A stretch of DNA of 64,000 bases from Planctomycetota bacterium (lineage in GTDB: Bacteria > Planctomycetota > GCA-2746535). Under the pieces are notes generated by a model. The model had not been told where the DNA came from, ran no database searches, and saw only the letters and a list, made by a program, of their open reading frames with translations. How positions within the stretch are numbered: position 1 is the first letter of the stretch; every line of letters starts with the position of its first letter. Position numbers and translations under genes: made by a program. The stretch is from contig NVWA01000006.1 of assembly GCA_002746535.1 (NCBI GenBank), positions 81,411 through 145,410 of the forward strand, given 5' to 3'. Positions 35,163 to 44,294 of this stretch are shown here, one piece after another.

Positions 35163-35906
35163 TTATTGGCCTACGTAAAAAATAGAATAGGCACGCCTTC
35201 TATTAGGACTAAAGTTTTTGGAAGATGAATGTAACATGTTGTGGTGGTGGAAAATACAACTGCCGGCTTTAATTTCTTGGGCAGTGGCATACTCTTCGAT
35301 AAATTCTTTTAACTGGTCATCATCAGCTTGATCAATATCAAAGTTGATTGTTACTTTATTTTTTTTGCTAATTTCTTTTGCTAGTGAGGGTAGGGTTGCT
35401 TTTGTACCAAAAATATCATCAATATGTTCTAATTCATCCCATTTGTGACTACCCTGTATAAACTTCAAGCAACCGTTAGATACAGTAGCATCATCTAAAG
35501 CGATCCAGCAAGAAATGACTTTATTGCCTAGACCATTTATATCTTGATGCCAAGGTTTTTCGGCACCATTAAAGCCAGGTTTATTGAATAAAATATCAGC
35601 TAGGAGCTTAGCTTCACTACCAAGTAGCATAGATGCTATATCAGTAATCCTATTACTATTGATTAATTCTCCAAACTCTTTATCTGTTTTTGAAAGATTA
35701 TTAAAAGAACGAACATCTGTAGCCATTGATTTTTTTTTATCACTCGTTTTTTCAATCTTAGCAAATTCTATCTCTTCACCAGCAGCTATTTTATTTATTT
35801 TATCATCAACGATTTTATTTAATTTAGTTTTTTCATCTTCTGAAAGTAGATCTTCAAATACAACCCAACCATTCTTATCAAAAAGATCTTTTTTCTTTAG
35901 ATTCAT
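35163..35906 (-). CDS. Phytanoyl-CoA dioxygenase (PhyH) family oxygenase
   Basis: The product is about 247 residues from ATG 35906, which has AAAGG at 8-base spacing; the ATG at 35927 gives seven more residues but lacks a ribosome site. It fits the Fe(II)/2-oxoglutarate-dependent PhyH fold. The metal-binding His-x-Asp is in 'PWHQDINGLGNKVISCWIAL' and is followed by 'GCLKFIQGSHKWDE'. The second His is probably in 'FHHHNMLHSSSKN', with the 2-oxoglutarate-binding Arg in 'NRRRAYSIFYV'. Such enzymes hydroxylate small metabolites; the substrate cannot be told. No biosynthetic cluster surrounds it. Confidence 0.85.
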   Translation of the reverse strand: MNLKKKDLFDKNGWVVFEDLLSEDEKTKLNKIVDDKINKIAAGEEIEFAKIEKTSDKKKSMATDVRSFNNLSKTDKEFGELINSNRITDIASMLLGSEAKLLADILFNKPGFNGAEKPWHQDINGLGNKVISCWIALDDATVSNGCLKFIQGSHKWDELEHIDDIFGTKATLPSLAKEISKKNKVTINFDIDQADDDQLKEFIEEYATAQEIKAGSCIFHHHNMLHSSSKNFSPNRRRAYSIFYVGQ

Positions 35907-35927
35907 TGAATTTACCTTTTCTGACAT

Positions 35928-36473
35928 TAAATTAAAAATTGTTCTTTTGATTAAATATACCTTTAAAATTAAGGACTGTCCCTTTAAATAAAAGTAGAAT
36001 TATAGGGCACCTTAATTTTGAAAGATTATTGAATAAATCATTACTAAAAAACTCAATAAATCATGATTTAAAATCAATCCAAGGATGAAACTAGTATATT
36101 AAATTGAGGTTCTGTAAATATCTATTCATGCCTATTTGTCCTATGTTATGCAAAATACAATAGAATCTAGCACTATGCGCTTGACTTTACCTGTCAAAAC
36201 AATAAAAACTATACAGTCAATTTTGATTGTATTCAAGCTATTGAATTTGGCATCCCCCCTTTAATAATCACCATCCGTTGGACTTTTAGTCACGTTTAGA
36301 TACGGTAAAAACTTTACCAAATTTAATCGAAAACTTACTGGAAAATTAAACCTTTATTTTTGCCTTTAGTAGCTCAAATTAGTACAATCGTATATTTTAC
36401 AATTAATAGAGTTGGTGTTTTAAATGCGTGTCAGCATCAATTGTAAATCAATTAATTAAGAGGAGAAGTATTT
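35928..36473. other. Gene-free stretch before the exbB-like gene
   Basis: About 545 bases separate divergent genes. No frame of note is present. A TTGAC-N7-GTCAA inverted repeat lies near 36181-36198, and a good Shine-Dalgarno, AGGAG (36461-36465), precedes the ExbB start. Promoters for both flanking genes are expected here but not identified. Confidence 0.45.
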
Positions 36474-37115
36474 ATGTGGAGCAGTATTTATTCAACAGAG
36501 TGGACAAACCTTGTCGCTATGATTCCATTATTTTTATGTTCAGTTATCATCATTGCTATCATACTAGAAAGAGCCGTTAATTTCAGACCTTCGGCATTAT
36601 ATAGCGAAGACTTATCGAAATCAGTGTTAAGTAAAATTGAATCTGGCAACTGGACCGAAGCACTAACAGAAGTTGAGAATAAAGATGACTTACAATCGAT
36701 ACTTTACAAGCAAGGGTTGGAAGATCGCTTTAAGAAAAATGTAATGCCTGAAGTTGCTTTTCTTGATCATGGTCTTTCTAAATTAGATATTTTGGCCAAA
36801 TGGGTCACCTCTCTTATATTTATAGCCAAAATCGCACCATTAATTGGTTTGCTAGGTACAGTACTTGGGATGATTGAATCATTCAGTGTTATCTCATCCT
36901 CAGCAGAATCAGGTGGCGTCAAACCAGAAGAAGTTGCTGTTGGCATTGGTACAGCTTTGATTACAACGGCTTCAGGCTTAATGGTTTCGATACCCGCATT
37001 AGTTGCTGCTTCCATTTTAAAAAGTATGGGTGAAAAAGTATATTTTCAATTCGAAGATTCTTTCAGGATGATCACAATCGCATGTGGCGGTTTAAGAAGA
37101 TCGGAAAAAGATTAA
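36474..37115 (+). CDS. MotA/TolQ/ExbB-type proton channel protein
   Basis: This 213-residue inner-membrane protein has three membrane segments at about residues 12-31, 108-130 and 152-178. It carries the family signature 'APLIGLLGTVLGMIESF' and 'ALITTASGLMVSIPALVAA'. ExbB/TolQ proteins form a pentameric channel that, with ExbD/TolR, turns proton flow into mechanical work on TonB or TolA. The gene starts a three-gene operon: exbD-like 24 bases downstream, then a giant TonB/TolA-like gene. The Shine-Dalgarno AGGAG lies 8 bases before the ATG. It could be called TolQ-like equally well; the partner's long helix favours a TolQRA-like reading. Confidence 0.93.
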   Translation: MWSSIYSTEWTNLVAMIPLFLCSVIIIAIILERAVNFRPSALYSEDLSKSVLSKIESGNWTEALTEVENKDDLQSILYKQGLEDRFKKNVMPEVAFLDHGLSKLDILAKWVTSLIFIAKIAPLIGLLGTVLGMIESFSVISSSAESGGVKPEEVAVGIGTALITTASGLMVSIPALVAASILKSMGEKVYFQFEDSFRMITIACGGLRRSEKD

Positions 37116-37139
37116 ATTAAAATTAATTAGGAAGAATTG

Positions 37140-37553
37140 ATGAAAAGAAAAAACCCATTTGAAGTTGATGATGAAATAGACTTAACGCCATTAATTGATG
37201 TCGTATTTCTGATCTTAATCTTTTTTATGATTACCTCTACGTTTGTAAAAGAAAAGGATCTTTTTAAGATTATATTGCCAAAAGCAACTAGTGCTGAAAG
37301 TCAAAAGCTTGAGAAAGATGCTGTCATCTTCACGATCACAGCAGAAGGCGAATATGTGCTAGAAAGCATAGATGAGCAAATTGTCTCTAAAAAAGATTTA
37401 GGAGACAAGATAAAAAATTATGACAAAGAATCAATCATAGTTATCAAAGCAGATGAAAAAGCACCTATGGGATCATATACATACCTTACTGGTGTATTGA
37501 ATGAATTAGGTTTCTTTAAATACTCTATTCTAGTTAACAAAGGAGATAAATAA
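37140..37553 (+). CDS. ExbD/TolR-type protein
   Basis: The product is 137 residues from ATG 37140; a TTG directly before it is in frame. It has one N-terminal membrane segment (about residues 19-38) containing the essential aspartate of the family in 'TPLIDVVFLILIFFMITS', preceded by an acidic 'EVDDEID' stretch. The periplasmic part is short, as in ExbD and TolR, and ends with 'MGSYTYLTGVLNELGFFKYS', typical of the family's last helix and strand. It is the ion-coupling partner of the upstream channel protein. Its stop codon overlaps the next start (TAATG), so the three proteins are probably made in step. Confidence 0.93.
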   Translation: MKRKNPFEVDDEIDLTPLIDVVFLILIFFMITSTFVKEKDLFKIILPKATSAESQKLEKDAVIFTITAEGEYVLESIDEQIVSKKDLGDKIKNYDKESIIVIKADEKAPMGSYTYLTGVLNELGFFKYSILVNKGDK

Positions 37554-40500
37554 TGTCCCGTTCTGGTTTCAATAATCTCGATATTTCAGGCAAAAACATC
37601 AAATCTTACAGTATTGCTTCTGCTGTAATCCATATTGGCATGTTGCTTCTTTTTGTATTCATTACAAAACAAGCGATTGCTTATTATGATGATTTAAAAG
37701 ATAAAAAGGACCTAGAAGCTGCTCAAGAAAAACAAGAAATTATTGATACGGCACTTGCAGAAGAAGTGCTCGAAAATGATATTGCAGAAATTTTAGAAGA
37801 AATGCTTGATGAATTCGATGAAGATTTAGTAGATGATTTAGTAGATGAAATCATGACTGAAGAATTGAAAGAAGAAATCATTGCGAGTTTAGATAAAAAA
37901 GAATTGGATGATGAAGAGTATTTAGCTAAGTTAATCGAAAAAGTTCAGGAAAAATTAGAAGAATCTCTTAATAAGCAAAAAGATGATGAACTTGAGCAAG
38001 AGCTCTTAGACAAACTTGTCTTTGAAGACATGCCTACTATAGATAACAAGCTCGATAATGCCTTAAAGAAAGACACGCTAGAAACGTTAACGGCCGAGGC
38101 TATCGCTCAAAAAGCTAGAGAGGTTGCTAAAAACACCAAAGAAGATTTAAGAAAACAAAAAATGGAAGCCCGTATTACAAAAAAGCGTAAAGAAGCAGAG
38201 CAGTATGAAAAGACTAAAAATCAAGAAATCAACAATGCTTTGACCAAACTAGAAACAGCAAAAAATGATGAAGATATCAATGAAGTAGCCATACAAGCTG
38301 AGGTGATTTCAAGTATTGCCAAAGAAGTTGCTAATAAATTAAAATTAACGAACCCTTTTGAGGAATCAAAAACAAAAGAGAACAAGTCCTTCAAAGAAGA
38401 ACTGGCAAATCTGAAAAAAGATATTCAAGAGAGAAGCGAAGAGATTACCGCATTAGAAAAAAAATCTGATGAAGTCAGTAAAAAGACCGAAGAGCTTGCT
38501 AAGAAAAATGATAAGAGCACTGATGAACGTCAACAGAAACTTAATGAAGAGTTAAAGAAAGCTGCTAAAGAAAATAAAAAATCGACACTAGCTAAAAATG
38601 AAAAATCTATCGCCAAAGTAACTAAAAAAGCTGCTGACGTGGATACAATGCTTAGCAAAAGTGAAAATTTGTCTAATGCTAACACCGATGATATTAAAAT
38701 GGATCGTAAAGAGCTAGAGGCATTAGCTAACAATGCAGTCAAATCACAAAAGAAAGTAGAAGAAGATTTTAATAAGATAAAAGAAGCCGTTAAAAAGCAA
38801 GCACAGAATGAATTGAAATCTTTAGCGACTCTAAAAAGTTCTCTCTCAAAAAATGATAAATCCAAACTACCTGAACTTAAACAGCTTGAATCAAAATTAA
38901 ATCAACTTGCAAAAAATGTTCGTGAATTAGACAAAAATGCGAGTGAACAAAACCTCAGAAAATTCGAGAATGCAGATCAACTTTTTGATAAAACAGAAAG
39001 TGTTAAAAATAAAATAAGTGCTCTGCTTAATAATAAAAAGAAATCAACTGAAGAGAAGCTCAACGACCTACTTGAAAAAGCAAAGAAATCTCAAGAGAAT
39101 GAAACCGTAGCTAAAAAGACTACTGAAGTGTCTAAAGAAAATCTAAAAACAGTATCTGAAAACAAAAAGTCTACTCCAGAAGAAAAGAATAAAGCTAAGG
39201 TTGATGTGAAAGCCAAGCAAGATGCTGAGAAGAAATCAACAAAAACTGCTAAAAATGATGAGACCCAATTAAACAAAGAGCTTAGCAATAAAACAAAACA
39301 ACTTTCAGCTCGAGTTCAAAATGACGTTTACCGTATGACCGCTGAAGAGAAATTAAACAATGCTGAAAAGACAAAGGAAATCCTGGATCTCGTTAAGCAA
39401 GCAAGTGATACCACAAAATCACTTGACGAGAAAAAAGACTCTATCAAAAAGCTATCTAAAGCTCAAGACAAGCAAACTAGCCTGATGAAAAAAATATCGA
39501 AAGATCGCAAAAATGCTCCAGAGGAAAGTGACTTAAGTAAAAAGTTAGAAACGGCTAAAAAAGCTACTGAAGAATCAAATAAACTTAAAAGTGAATTAAA
39601 GAAATCATCGCAAGAGATGCTTGCTAATGCAAAGAAGGTTTTAAGCGACACAAAGAAAACGGCGAAGAATAAAAATGTTCTCAATCATGCAAATCAAAAA
39701 CTAAACCAAGCTCTAGCTGCATTAAAAAATAAACATAAATCTGAAGCACAAAAGAACGCAGAAGTTAAACGGGCACTTGATGCTGTAAAGAACGCTAAAC
39801 CTGAAAACAAAGACTTCAGCAAAAAAACGGAAGAGTTTAAAGCTAAAGGTGAAGTTGCTGCTCGTAAAACTCAAAATGCCAATGAAAAAACAAAAGATCT
39901 CTCCACAAGCCTTACCAAGGAAATTAGGAAAGAAATTAACGAGAATCGTAAATTACAATCAAACATGACGAAGAAAGAACAAGTTAAAAATAAGACAAAG
40001 GAAGATCAGAATCAACTAAACAAAGCTTACAAAGAATCAACTAGCAAGGATTTAAAGACATTAGAAAAAAGTCTTAAAAAACTTGAACAAGTAAAAGCAC
40101 ACCAAGAGCAAGTGGCTAAAAACTTAGACGAAAAAAGGGAAAATACAATTGAGCAACATGATAGAAAAATAGAAGCTCTTGAAAGTTTAGCAAAAGACAT
40201 TCAATCATTAGCAAAAGACTTCTTAACAGATAATAAAGAAAAAATTCTTAATAAACTAAAAGAAGATGCGATTAACGCTAAAATTGAAGAGAAATCTGAA
40301 ACTTTAGAAAAAAATCTAGCGAGTGGGTCTAAAAAAGACAAGAAAGAAAGAGCCAAATCGTTTAAACTAATGGCTAAAGATACCGTCAAAGCTACGCTTG
40401 AATCTGAAGCTGCTGATAATGAAGAAGCAGAATCAGAAAATGATGAAGAAAGTGAAGCCACCGCTGATGAAGAAAGTGAAGGACTTGATTCTGAAGATCA

Positions 40501-42064
40501 AGAGTCAGAAGGCGAAGGTGAAAGCGATCAAGAAAATAAAAGTAAAAAAGCCTTAGCTTCTCTTCAAGAGTCTCTAAGTGAATCTCTTGGTCTCGAAGAA
40601 GGTGAAGGCAAGGGCCAAGGTGAAAAAGATGAAGAAAAGAAAAAGAAAGATGGCGGTAAAGGTCAAAGAGGCGCTGTAGAGTCTAATAGTAAACTGACGA
40701 CGAAGCTAGTCGATATCATCAGAAATAAACGGAAAATTTATAAAAGAACGATACTATCGGATAAAACAAAACGCGAAATTTTAACGCAAAATAAAAATTA
40801 TAATTTACCAAAAGAACCGCCAATATTGAGATTTGCAAAACCAACGGCAAATGGCAAAGTTGAAAACCCTCCAACTCCTTCAGCGCAAGTTTATGTAGGT
40901 AAAATCACAAAAAGAGAAGGACCAAAATTAAATCCTGAACGAAAAAGAAAAGCTCACCCTAAATTCATCAAAGGTGACTTTCATGCGATACCACATTTAA
41001 ACAAATCACCCGTAATTGATGCCATCCCTTCTGAATGGAATTTAAAAAAATCAAAAGTAGGCTCAGCACAAAAAGTACATTTCGCATGGCGACCAGAAGG
41101 CTTATATATTTATGCCAGTGTTCGCGATAAATCATCTCATTTTGAAAGAGGCAGTGCTCAAGCAATGTTATCTAGTTTCTGGGAATATGATGTTATCGAA
41201 TTATGGCTCGATATGAAAAATGCTAAATCAGGGAATACAGCTAAAAATGATTGCCAGCAATTCTTTTTAGCTCCTAGTTTGCCTGGTGGAAGGCGAAAAG
41301 CTGAACTAAGAGAAGTCATATGGTCTACAAGAGGTGTCAGGGCTAAAAAAGATCGAAGTCTTTCTGAAGGTAAAAGAATTATTGCCTCTAAAATTCATAG
41401 CGACAGAAAAGGTTATGACCTAGAGTGCTTTATTTCACGCGCTAACATTCGTAACTTAGAATTTTTTAAAGCGGGACAAGTTTTAGGCTTTTTATATGTA
41501 ATTGATCATGGACCAAATCACAATTTAGAAGATGGATCGCTAAAAAACTACAAACATGGATATCCCTATTCTGAAAATCCAAAAGCATGGGGTAATTTAC
41601 AATTATTAGGTACTGATGCAAAAATTACTACTTTAGCTGCCAACGGCAAACCAACAGACTACCCTTCAGTAGAAATTTCACAGCCTCTTGGCATTATGGT
41701 AACGGATCAAGATTCTAATACTGATACCGCCTCAGTAAATTATGTTGTTGTTAGAGTTAAAAATCGCTACGGCTTTAATGGCAAGAAAATGGATAATAGA
41801 GGAAATGATCTAGGTGATTGGGAAGATATCAGGCTAAGAGAAACAGGCAAAAGTACTGGTATATTCAAAGGTTGGATATCAACAACTCTAATGCCTTCGA
41901 CAGTCGGTGATAATAAATTAGGCGTGCAGCCAGGTGATATATTAGATGTTAAATATAATGACTACGTCAAGATGGCTGGTGAATATAACAAAAAACTCAA
42001 TGTTGAAGTGCATGTAACATCACCCGTATTAATTGTGAATGGTGCCAATACCTTTTCAGAGTAA
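37553..42064 (+). CDS. Giant TonB/TolA-like protein with CBM9-like C-terminus
   Basis: This 1503-residue protein has a short cytoplasmic N-terminus and one membrane segment (about 20-42). That segment contains Ser23-x3-His27, the same SxxxH pattern by which TonB and TolA engage ExbB/ExbD or TolQ/TolR. About 900 residues of Lys/Glu/Ala/Asn-rich helix follow, like an enlarged TolA domain II. Next come an acidic Ser/Glu stretch (about 948-1000) and a Gly/Lys-rich linker. Residues ~1146-1352 resemble a CBM9/DOMON-type sugar-binding domain ('PVIDAIPSEWNLKKSKV', 'HFAWRPEGLYIYASVRDKS', 'DVIELWLDMKNAK'). The last ~140 resemble an extracellular module with 'LRETGKSTGIFKGWI' and 'GDILDVKYND'. No TonB-C domain is seen. 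A force-transmitting protein that contacts glycans or outer-membrane partners is inferred. Confidence 0.85.
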   Translation: MSRSGFNNLDISGKNIKSYSIASAVIHIGMLLLFVFITKQAIAYYDDLKDKKDLEAAQEKQEIIDTALAEEVLENDIAEILEEMLDEFDEDLVDDLVDEIMTEELKEEIIASLDKKELDDEEYLAKLIEKVQEKLEESLNKQKDDELEQELLDKLVFEDMPTIDNKLDNALKKDTLETLTAEAIAQKAREVAKNTKEDLRKQKMEARITKKRKEAEQYEKTKNQEINNALTKLETAKNDEDINEVAIQAEVISSIAKEVANKLKLTNPFEESKTKENKSFKEELANLKKDIQERSEEITALEKKSDEVSKKTEELAKKNDKSTDERQQKLNEELKKAAKENKKSTLAKNEKSIAKVTKKAADVDTMLSKSENLSNANTDDIKMDRKELEALANNAVKSQKKVEEDFNKIKEAVKKQAQNELKSLATLKSSLSKNDKSKLPELKQLESKLNQLAKNVRELDKNASEQNLRKFENADQLFDKTESVKNKISALLNNKKKSTEEKLNDLLEKAKKSQENETVAKKTTEVSKENLKTVSENKKSTPEEKNKAKVDVKAKQDAEKKSTKTAKNDETQLNKELSNKTKQLSARVQNDVYRMTAEEKLNNAEKTKEILDLVKQASDTTKSLDEKKDSIKKLSKAQDKQTSLMKKISKDRKNAPEESDLSKKLETAKKATEESNKLKSELKKSSQEMLANAKKVLSDTKKTAKNKNVLNHANQKLNQALAALKNKHKSEAQKNAEVKRALDAVKNAKPENKDFSKKTEEFKAKGEVAARKTQNANEKTKDLSTSLTKEIRKEINENRKLQSNMTKKEQVKNKTKEDQNQLNKAYKESTSKDLKTLEKSLKKLEQVKAHQEQVAKNLDEKRENTIEQHDRKIEALESLAKDIQSLAKDFLTDNKEKILNKLKEDAINAKIEEKSETLEKNLASGSKKDKKERAKSFKLMAKDTVKATLESEAADNEEAESENDEESEATADEESEGLDSEDQESEGEGESDQENKSKKALASLQESLSESLGLEEGEGKGQGEKDEEKKKKDGGKGQRGAVESNSKLTTKLVDIIRNKRKIYKRTILSDKTKREILTQNKNYNLPKEPPILRFAKPTANGKVENPPTPSAQVYVGKITKREGPKLNPERKRKAHPKFIKGDFHAIPHLNKSPVIDAIPSEWNLKKSKVGSAQKVHFAWRPEGLYIYASVRDKSSHFERGSAQAMLSSFWEYDVIELWLDMKNAKSGNTAKNDCQQFFLAPSLPGGRRKAELREVIWSTRGVRAKKDRSLSEGKRIIASKIHSDRKGYDLECFISRANIRNLEFFKAGQVLGFLYVIDHGPNHNLEDGSLKNYKHGYPYSENPKAWGNLQLLGTDAKITTLAANGKPTDYPSVEISQPLGIMVTDQDSNTDTASVNYVVVRVKNRYGFNGKKMDNRGNDLGDWEDIRLRETGKSTGIFKGWISTTLMPSTVGDNKLGVQPGDILDVKYNDYVKMAGEYNKKLNVEVHVTSPVLIVNGANTFSE

Positions 42065-42220
42065 GAGTTATTATAAGGCTTATAAATAATGGGTCTAATA
42101 ATATGTTGAGTTCATTTTAAACACCCATAGACACTCATGGGTCAACACGGTTATCGATTTTATACCACATCGGTTCGATTAATTATTATTAATTTTATAT
42201 AAATATTTTGTTGATTTGTT

Positions 42221-42565
42221 TTATAAGTTATTGCGAATTTCTTTGAGTTCGTTTTGGTATATTACATTTAATTCATTTAAATCACTCAACAATACTTCTG
42301 TTGATTTATTTTGGTAGGATTGTTCTAGCTCCATGCTTTTTTGGCTTGTAACTTCTAGTCCGAAAGATCCACCATCGCCTTTAATTGTATGAAGCATGTA
42401 AGGATATGATTCATTTTCATCTGAATTATTTAGAGTTATTCTAGCAGAAGAAATTAAGCTATTAAAATTTTCTTCGAGTTCTTCTAAACATAATTTATAT
42501 TCTTCTGCATCTAAACCTAGATTATTCAATGTGTTCGTAATGATTTGTTTTACGGAATTGACCAT
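42221..42565 (-). CDS. Hpt-domain phosphotransfer protein
   Basis: This 114-residue single-domain protein carries the histidine phosphotransfer motif: 'LHTIKGDGGSFGLE' with His59 as phospho-acceptor, Lys62-Gly63, and a later Gly, set in a predicted four-helix bundle. Hpt proteins shuttle phosphoryl groups between a hybrid kinase's receiver domain and a final response regulator. No two-component genes lie nearby, so it is an orphan. A degenerate paralogue lacking the histidine is encoded at 23849-24214. The gene converges on the giant TonB/TolA-like gene. Confidence 0.85.
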   Translation of the reverse strand: MVNSVKQIITNTLNNLGLDAEEYKLCLEELEENFNSLISSARITLNNSDENESYPYMLHTIKGDGGSFGLEVTSQKSMELEQSYQNKSTEVLLSDLNELNVIYQNELKEIRNNL

Positions 42566-42958
42566 TTAAATCCTTAGTACAGTTACAATTGCCAGAATAC
42601 TAATAACTAATGACAACTGTTTTAAATTTAAGGCTTATCAGTATACCATAAAATAACTTTTGCTCTATTAACCAAATGTTGTGTTTAGCCTTATAAATAG
42701 CATTTAATTTGGCAATTTTGTCTATCAGTTTTAATTATTTTATGTGCATAATTTTAGCGCAATACTTATTCAATTGAATGCTTTTGCTTTTCTTTGATTT
42801 ATTAAGGAAATAAATTTCTCATTGCAAATGAAAAGGGTGGTTAATGTTATGAAATGCTAAAAGAAATAAGTTTATTTAGATTGAGATAAAATTGTGAGCT
42901 AAACTGCTATCAACATTAACTTTATGAGTTTTCTTAATTAATTCGAAAGGAAGACGTG
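42566..42958. other. Gene-free stretch between divergent genes
   Basis: About 390 AT-rich bases must contain promoters for both the Hpt gene and the following secreted protein. I see no frame, no convincing hairpin and no clear promoter pair. AAAGGAAG at 42946-42953 is the ribosome site of the next gene. Confidence 0.45.
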
Positions 42959-44242
42959 ATGTCAGGTTTGTCATATTTATTTAAAAGCGGTTTGTTTCTA
43001 TTTTTATTTTTAATTTTGACATCTAATTTTTTACATAGTGAGACTAGACTTTTATATCCTCAAGAGCAAGCTCTGAAAAAGATCTCTAATAAACTTTCTA
43101 AGGTAGTAACCACTTATAAAAGGTACTTGTCAGAGCACAAGAACAAAACATATCGATTAAAACCTGAGCCCTTTAAAGGACTTCTTGCATCTGCCAAGGT
43201 AATTGAAAAAGAATTTATTGCAGAAAAATTTCCTGATGATATCAAAAAGGTTAAAAATATAAAAACATGGATTACATCAATAAAGAAAAATCATCCTAAA
43301 CTCTTAGAACTTTATAACAAAGGGTATGCCGCTTCACAAATAGAAGCCGCTAAAGCAGACATATCAAATTTTCCAAATTATAAGGCAGATTGTGATCGAT
43401 TGAAAAAAATGTACCATGCTTATAAAAATCCTAGAAGTGTTTTCCAAAGTTCTAAAAAAGCCTTAGCTGTTGTCCCGACTTTTACTGATGAATATGCCTT
43501 CTTTCAAAATTTGCCAACGAAATATGCCTTATTGATAAAAGCCAAGAAAGCTGGTAAATTAGAAACGTGGATAAGAACAAATAAAAAATATTTAGATCCA
43601 TTTAAAAAACATATGGAGGAATATTCTCAGAAACTTCCAAGTGAAATAAACAGCTCCATTGATTCAGCGGCAAGTATGGCAAAACAAGCCAAAGCAAATA
43701 AAAAACCTAACTTTTTTAAAGGTGGTGTTAGGCAACATTTAGGAGTCGCAAGAGATAAATTGAAGATTTTAACGGCTATAAAAGGTGATGAAGATCGAAC
43801 TGTTTTAGCTGCCATAAAGTATCTCAATGAAAAACAAAAAGTTATAGATGATGCTGAAGAATCTTTAGCGGTAGATTTATTAGCCAGTGTTGAAACTCCT
43901 CAGGATGTTTATAGTGGTGGCGATAAATCTAAGTTATTGGGTTTGGTCAAATCAACTTGGAAAAAGAAATATCCCTCAGATAATATTTTGGGCATTAGGT
44001 TTCATCATGCTAATTTTGTCAGAAAAACATCACGGAAATGGAATAATAGTGGATGGTATACGATAGATTCTTCTTTCATGGCTGTAACTGTAATTGTTAA
44101 AAAGAATGATATTATCGCGATGTTATACCCATGTTTTATCAATAAAAATCATATGAAAAGTGATCTGCTAACCATTGGTGCTGACACTAAAAAAGGATCT
44201 TATGTGATCAAGAAAATGTTGATGAAGAATTTGAAATTATAG
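42959..44242 (+). CDS. Hypothetical exported protein
   Basis: The product is 427 residues from ATG 42959, 5 bases after AGGAAG; a GTG just before is in frame. The N-terminus (hydrophobic residues 8-23, then 'HSET') is a signal peptide or membrane anchor. The middle is Lys-rich and helical. The last ~110 residues look like a compact alpha/beta domain with several aromatics ('FRHHANFV'-like and 'NNSGWYTIDSSFMAVTVIVK'). I recognise no family. It stands alone between an intergenic stretch and a convergent minus-strand operon. Confidence 0.7.
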   Translation: MSGLSYLFKSGLFLFLFLILTSNFLHSETRLLYPQEQALKKISNKLSKVVTTYKRYLSEHKNKTYRLKPEPFKGLLASAKVIEKEFIAEKFPDDIKKVKNIKTWITSIKKNHPKLLELYNKGYAASQIEAAKADISNFPNYKADCDRLKKMYHAYKNPRSVFQSSKKALAVVPTFTDEYAFFQNLPTKYALLIKAKKAGKLETWIRTNKKYLDPFKKHMEEYSQKLPSEINSSIDSAASMAKQAKANKKPNFFKGGVRQHLGVARDKLKILTAIKGDEDRTVLAAIKYLNEKQKVIDDAEESLAVDLLASVETPQDVYSGGDKSKLLGLVKSTWKKKYPSDNILGIRFHHANFVRKTSRKWNNSGWYTIDSSFMAVTVIVKKNDIIAMLYPCFINKNHMKSDLLTIGADTKKGSYVIKKMLMKNLKL

Positions 44243-44294
44243 TTTTTGAAATTTTAAAAGTTAACATTAAAAACGTTTAGGAATTTTAAGGATC

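Noticed and set aside
37601-40700. Lys/Glu-rich region as possible low-complexity artefact or pseudogene
   Set aside because: The frame is open for over 1000 codons, with membrane segment before and folded domains after, and lies in a coupled operon; it reads as a genuine long helix.
42124-42143. ACCCAT...ATGGGT hairpin after the giant TonB/TolA-like gene
   Set aside because: Only a 6-bp stem with an 8-base loop and no T-run, so not supported as a terminator.
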